Below are positions 60,195-64,000 of a stretch of 64,000 nt of DNA, piece after piece; the stretch's first letter is position 1, and each line of letters begins with the position of its first letter. A program made the translations under genes and the position numbers. Below the pieces are notes generated by a model that saw nothing but the letters and a program-made list of their open reading frames with translations, searched no databases and had not been told where the DNA came from. The DNA is from Rapana venosa (Eukaryota > Mollusca > Gastropoda > Neogastropoda > Muricidae). The stretch is from assembly GCA_028751875.1 (NCBI GenBank), contig CM054141.1, positions 48,669,016 through 48,733,015 on the forward strand. The letters run 5' to 3'.

Positions 60195-60275
60195 CTGCAA
60201 GGTATAGCGCTATATAAATTCCATGTATTATGATGATGATTATTATTATTATCATTGTTATTATCATTATAATAT
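60195..60275 (+). mobile_element. possible retroelement 3' end with ATT-rich tail
   Basis: Reads 'aaggtatagcgctatataaa' and then GATGATTATTATTATT. A GCGCTATATAAAT-type end with a trinucleotide tail is common at LINE/SINE 3' ends. Only the terminus is recognisable. Confidence 0.4.
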
Positions 60276-60424
60276 GGTTTTCATAATTCTGGAAACTGAT
60301 GAGTTTTAATATCATTTCAAGCAGGATATTTGAAGTTATACATGTAGCAGTCAATTGATTTATGATTGCAGATGATTTTAACAGTTATAATAGTGATTAG
60401 AGAGCTCGCGCAAATACCAAAATA

Positions 60425-60600
60425 ATTATTATATATATATATATTATACATTATATATATTATATATATTTATAATATAATGAGAGAGTTAGAGAACTTT
60501 ATATTTGTATTATGTACTTTATTATATTATATTTATCAAGAAGTATATTATATATTATATATACTATTAATACTATTCATATTGATTTTATATATTATGA
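60425..60600. repeat. AT-rich (TA)n-like DNA
   Basis: Imperfect TATA runs flank the RTE tail fragment. Confidence 0.75.
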
Positions 60601-60691
60601 CCGATGGAGGAGGATTTACCACGGCATCTATGATTGTGAGCTCCCACACACACCGCCAAGTAGGGTCTGATGATGATGATGATGATGATGA
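60598..60691 (+). mobile_element. RTE 3'-end fragment with GAT tail
   Basis: Matches the 3' end of the RTE at 3056-3652: 'gatggaggaggatttaccac' against 'gatggaggaggcttaccaca', then 'accgccaagtagggtctgat' against 'accgccaaggtcacgggtct', ending in eight or so GAT units. Extreme 5' truncation to about 95 bp, inserted in AT-rich DNA. Confidence 0.75.
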
Positions 60692-61860
60692 TATATATCT
60701 ATATATAAACAGAAGACAGTAGGAAAGTGACATAAGAGAAAGAAGACAGTGGAGACAACAAAAAGATTGTGCAGTTAATTGCATGCAAAAGTTAAAAACA
60801 AAAATAAATAAAGATAAACATAAGTGGCAATATAAACTTTAATGTATCATTTTGTATATACGATTGAAATAATGGCAAATCTCTGTTTCCATACGTCAAG
60901 TGGTGAGATTCTTGTGGATATCATTTCAAACAGGCAATTTAATTCCACAATGTATGCACATCAACATGATTTTATTGAATACAGACATGATGCTTTCAAA
61001 AAGTATAGATATTGTGCAACGTAGATGTGTCACAAAATGCAAAAATAAATTATAGAAAACATGAACCACAAGGAGAGAGATGAAGACAGAAGACAGGCTA
61101 GACAGACAAGACAGAGCACGTCATACGAAGTGACAGGAGACAGAGGATCATCAAGACAGGAATTAAATTCAGATAGAGACAAGACAGAGACATATCAAGA
61201 CTAAGACGAGTCAGACAGAAGAATGAGAACAGAGGACAGATGGCAAGAACATAGAGAACACAAGAGTGAGAGAGAGAGGAAGACAGACTATACAGACAGA
61301 CAAAAGAGAAGATACAAGAAAAAAAAACAACATAGAAGACAGAAGGAGAAGACAGACAGAGAAGGTACACAGACAGACAACAGAGATCATAGCAAACAAC
61401 AGACAGAATTTAGAGTTACTGGTACACGCAGTTTGGTATAGAATGCAACAGATACAACAACAAAGAAAAAACAAAAAACAAAGATCCAAACGAAATTGAG
61501 ACAGATTAATACATGTAGGGTTACAAATTAAGAAAAATGGATTTCAGTTGTAAAACAAAGATTTTAATCTGGGTGGGAGGGGGAGGCAGTCTGTTAATTT
61601 ATTTACAATCAGAATACTTGAACAATTCAACACATGAATAGCACGATTGGATATTGATTTTTTTTTATATGAAAAAAGAATTTTTTCAAAATACAAATTC
61701 ATGATGCAATCTGAGGCGTGGCAAAATTGGAAAATAATTCCATCGCTGTCTGAAAATGTACCAGCATAAGAGCACATTGGAGATAATTTTTTATGAAATA
61801 AACTTTATTAAATATAAACATTATATAGAATCTATAGTAAATATTGAATAAATGTGTAAG
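60692..61860. other. AT-rich and GACA-rich non-coding DNA
   Basis: 61075-61420 is rich in AGACAG units. The rest is unique and AT-rich. Minus-strand frames here are Cys/Leu/Ser-rich repeat translation. Confidence 0.55.
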
Positions 61861-61863
61861 ATA

Positions 61864-61889
61864 GTATGCATATAGATATAGATATAATA

Positions 61890-61964
<75 letters not shown>
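61864..61964. repeat. (TA)n microsatellite
   Basis: About 70 bp of perfect TA preceded by ATAG/ATAT variants. Confidence 0.92.
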
Positions 61965-61965
<1 letters not shown>

Positions 61966-62500
61966 TTACGTGCATTTTAATGCAAATTTACAGGCAGTAA
62001 TACTTCCCTCTTTCATAATATAATTCTAAAAATCTAAAAAAATAAGTGGGAACGTATTCTAGTTAATTCAACAGCAAGAAAGCTAAATCGTCCTCGTCCT
62101 TCTCGTTAAAAGATCCATAGAATATTATGTATCAAAATAATCTAAAAACTAAAAGAAAAAAAGTATGAAATATACAAAGAAACTAATATCACATTAACTT
62201 TTTCCAGCTACGAAACAAACTGAGATGAAAGAGGCAATTTGCAAACCTTGCCTTTCTAAGCTTTTTTTGGGCTTTTCTTCAATTTCACTTCTTCACTTCC
62301 TCTGCTGTATTGACACTTTGAATTTGTACAGTGGTTCTTTTCTGTTCTTTAGTGGGGTTTTATTTTTTCGTGAATGTTAAATGCAGTTTGTAATAAGCGT
62401 GGCTCTAAACGTCGGTTGAGAGCAATTTAAGTTCGACACAGAGATATAAGAAATGAGAAAGAAGAAGAAAAAAAACAGAATGGGCTATAAAAATCGTGAG
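61965..62500. other. AT-rich unique DNA
   Basis: No gene or element recognised. Confidence 0.5.
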
Positions 62501-62504
62501 AGGA

Positions 62505-62507
62505 AGT

Positions 62508-62561
<54 letters not shown>

Positions 62562-62692
62562 GATGGGGAGAGAGAGGGGGAGAGGGGGAGATGGGGAGAG
62601 GGGGGGATGGGGAGAGAGGGGGAGATGGAGAGATGGAGAGAGAGAGAGAGGGAGAGAAAGGGAAAGATGGAGAGAGGGAGAGAGAAAGAGAT
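62505..62692. repeat. (GA)n / GGGGA-rich microsatellite
   Basis: GA run, then G-rich GATGGGGAGA-type units. It abuts a SINE-A1 tail. Confidence 0.9.
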
Positions 62693-62852
62693 TTATTCTT
62701 TTATTTCGAGGATAATGGAATAAGCATTCATGCATTTTTTCATCCAGTCCCCGTGAGTATGCAGTTTTGCAAATGTTGTCATCCGTTCCCACCGGCATAC
62801 AATGGCCCTCTCTTCAGAAAAGCGAAACGGGTTTTAACGTGTGCGCAAGATG
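62693..62852 (-). mobile_element. SINE-A1 copy, core and tail only
   Basis: Minus-strand tail (RC of 'tcgaggataatggaataagc') and core up to 'aacgtgtgcgcaagatgag', cut off at a CAGA/GA block exactly where the core continues in the full-length copy. Confidence 0.82.
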
Positions 62853-62995
62853 AGAGAGACAGACAGACAAACGAACAGACAGCAGACAGACAGACAGACA
62901 GATAAATAGAAAGAGAGAGGGGGAGAGGGAGTGAGGGAGAGAGGAGAGAGAGAGAGAGGAGAGAGAGAAGAAGAGAGAGAGAGAGAGATGAGAGG

Positions 62996-63073
<78 letters not shown>
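62853..63073. repeat. (CAGA)n then (GA)n microsatellite
   Basis: CAGA units 62857-62900, then GA with G interruptions to 63072. Confidence 0.92.
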
Positions 63074-63111
63074 GTCACATAGAGACAAAAAGGGAGAAGT
63101 ATGTATTTTTA

Positions 63112-63446
63112 TTTGTTCATTCTTTTATATCGAGGATAATGGAATAAGCACTTATGTGCTTTTTTGCATCCAGTCCCCGGTGTGTATGCGGTTTTGTAAA
63201 TTGTGTCATCCGTTCCCACCGGCACACAATGGCCTACTCTTACGAAAAGCGGAACAGGATTTAGCGTGTGCTCAAGATGTTCTGCGTGCGTTCACACACG
63301 GGGCCTCGGTTTATAGTCTCATTTGAAAGACTTTTGGGGAGAGTGGAGTCTGCACTGATGTTAACTCCAGGGGAAATTATCCCCTTGAACGGGAATCGAA
63401 CCCGGGTTGTCAGATTGCGAGTGCAATGTTCTAACCCCTAGTAAAG
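63112..63446 (-). mobile_element. SINE-A1, best full-length copy
   Basis: Minus strand from 63446: tRNA-like head with 'ctaggggttagaacattgca' (box A region) and 'cccgggttcgattcccgttc' (box B, perfect GGTTCGATTCC). The core follows (ctggagttaacatcagtgca, gagactataaaccgaggccc, cacgcagaacatcttgagca, agagtaggccattgtgtgcc) and then the A1 tail with CTGGATGCAAAAAAGCACAT, GTGCTTATTCCATTATCCTC and GATATAAAAGAATG. This is the reference for the family in this window. It would be transcribed by RNA polymerase III and has no coding capacity. Confidence 0.88.
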
Positions 63447-63883
63447 ATACAGTCAGACAAACGGAGGCAAGCAGAAACAAACGGTAACATTTCTCTTCAT
63501 CCCTCAGTGAACAAAAGATGAGAAAATTCGAATCACCAATGAACAATCTCAGTTAAAACGTACGAAAAAAATAAGAGAGTTCAAACACTAAAAAAAAAAT
63601 TAAAATTGAAAAAAAACCATTAAAGGGAAGAATAGAATACAAAGTGAAATGAATGAAAAGAAGAAAAAGTTTTTAAAAAAGAAAAGAAGAAAAAGTTTTT
63701 TAAAAATTTAACTTTTTTAAAAGCCTGAACATTTCAATGCCTGTGGAACTAAGAGGAGTGAGTCAATTGGCCGTGTTTTGCCTCACAAGTCAGGAGTCTG
63801 TCTTCCTGAAGTCTTACTCCGTATAGATATTCACTCAACCTTTCGGTTCATAAAGCTGAAGAGCCTATACACGTCACACACAG
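63447..63883. other. unique A-rich DNA
   Basis: Includes A-rich stretches around 63580-63720. No gene recognised. Confidence 0.5.
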
Positions 63884-64000
63884 ACACACACACACACACA
63901 CACACACACTTACACACACACCCACCCACACACACACACCCTACACACACGTCACACACACACACACACGTCACACGTCACACACACACACACACACACG
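63884..64000. repeat. (CA)n microsatellite, runs off the window
   Basis: CA tract with CACGT interruptions reaching the last base. Confidence 0.9.

Noticed and set aside
63385..63446. Functional tRNA gene
   Set aside because: Box A and box B are present, but the stretch is the head of a SINE with a core and tail, and acceptor-stem pairing is not evident.

Overview
The window looks like repeat-dense, intron-rich eukaryotic DNA, most likely from an invertebrate and plausibly a gastropod or other mollusc. The organism call is inference: there are no operons or ribosome-binding sites, CT/GA and CA/GT microsatellites are abundant, tRNA-derived SINEs occur in many copies, and the LINE fragments are of Jockey/CR1-like and RTE-like type. 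No complete protein-coding gene lies in the window. Almost all long ORFs are translations of microsatellites, minisatellites or retroelements.

Layout. (1) 430-9384 is a local tandem duplication. Copy 1 is about 541-6056 and copy 2 about 6146-9384, and both start at a GA tract. Copy 1 carries three retroelement insertions whose sites are empty in copy 2: a Jockey/CR1-like LINE fragment (about 1150-2650), an RTE-like 3' fragment (about 3056-3650) and a SINE (about 3975-4200). (2) 9385-14700 is simple-repeat DNA with SINE fragments. (3) 14700-22050 is the least repetitive part. It holds the 3' end of an unrecognised spliced gene on the minus strand: a terminal exon at 19971-20187, an internal exon at 21010-21079 and a possible further exon ending at 21768. 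Three degenerate minisatellites interrupt its introns. (4) 22795-24330 holds a SINE and two minisatellites. (5) About 24120-43030 has the look of uncorrected sequence, with smoothed homopolymers and frequent one-base deletions. (6) About 30075-44590 and 44590-59930 are two tandem copies of a unit of about 15 kb, again bounded by GA tracts; most of the first copy lies inside the poor-quality block. (7) 59930-64000 holds AT-rich DNA, an RTE tail and two more SINEs.

How the parts work together. The main biology is retrotransposition. A tRNA-derived SINE family (here SINE-A) occurs with one tRNA-like head and core joined to different 3' tails. The tail of subfamily A1 closely matches the 3' end of the LINE at 1150-2650, as expected if that LINE's machinery mobilises the SINE. 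A second subfamily (A2) has an unrelated tail and so probably uses another LINE. The two local duplications act as natural filled-site/empty-site controls for the insertions. GA/CT tracts are both the duplication breakpoints and the cores of a dispersed repeat family.

All comparisons were made by eye. Family names such as SINE-A, SINE-C and REP-C are labels for this window only.
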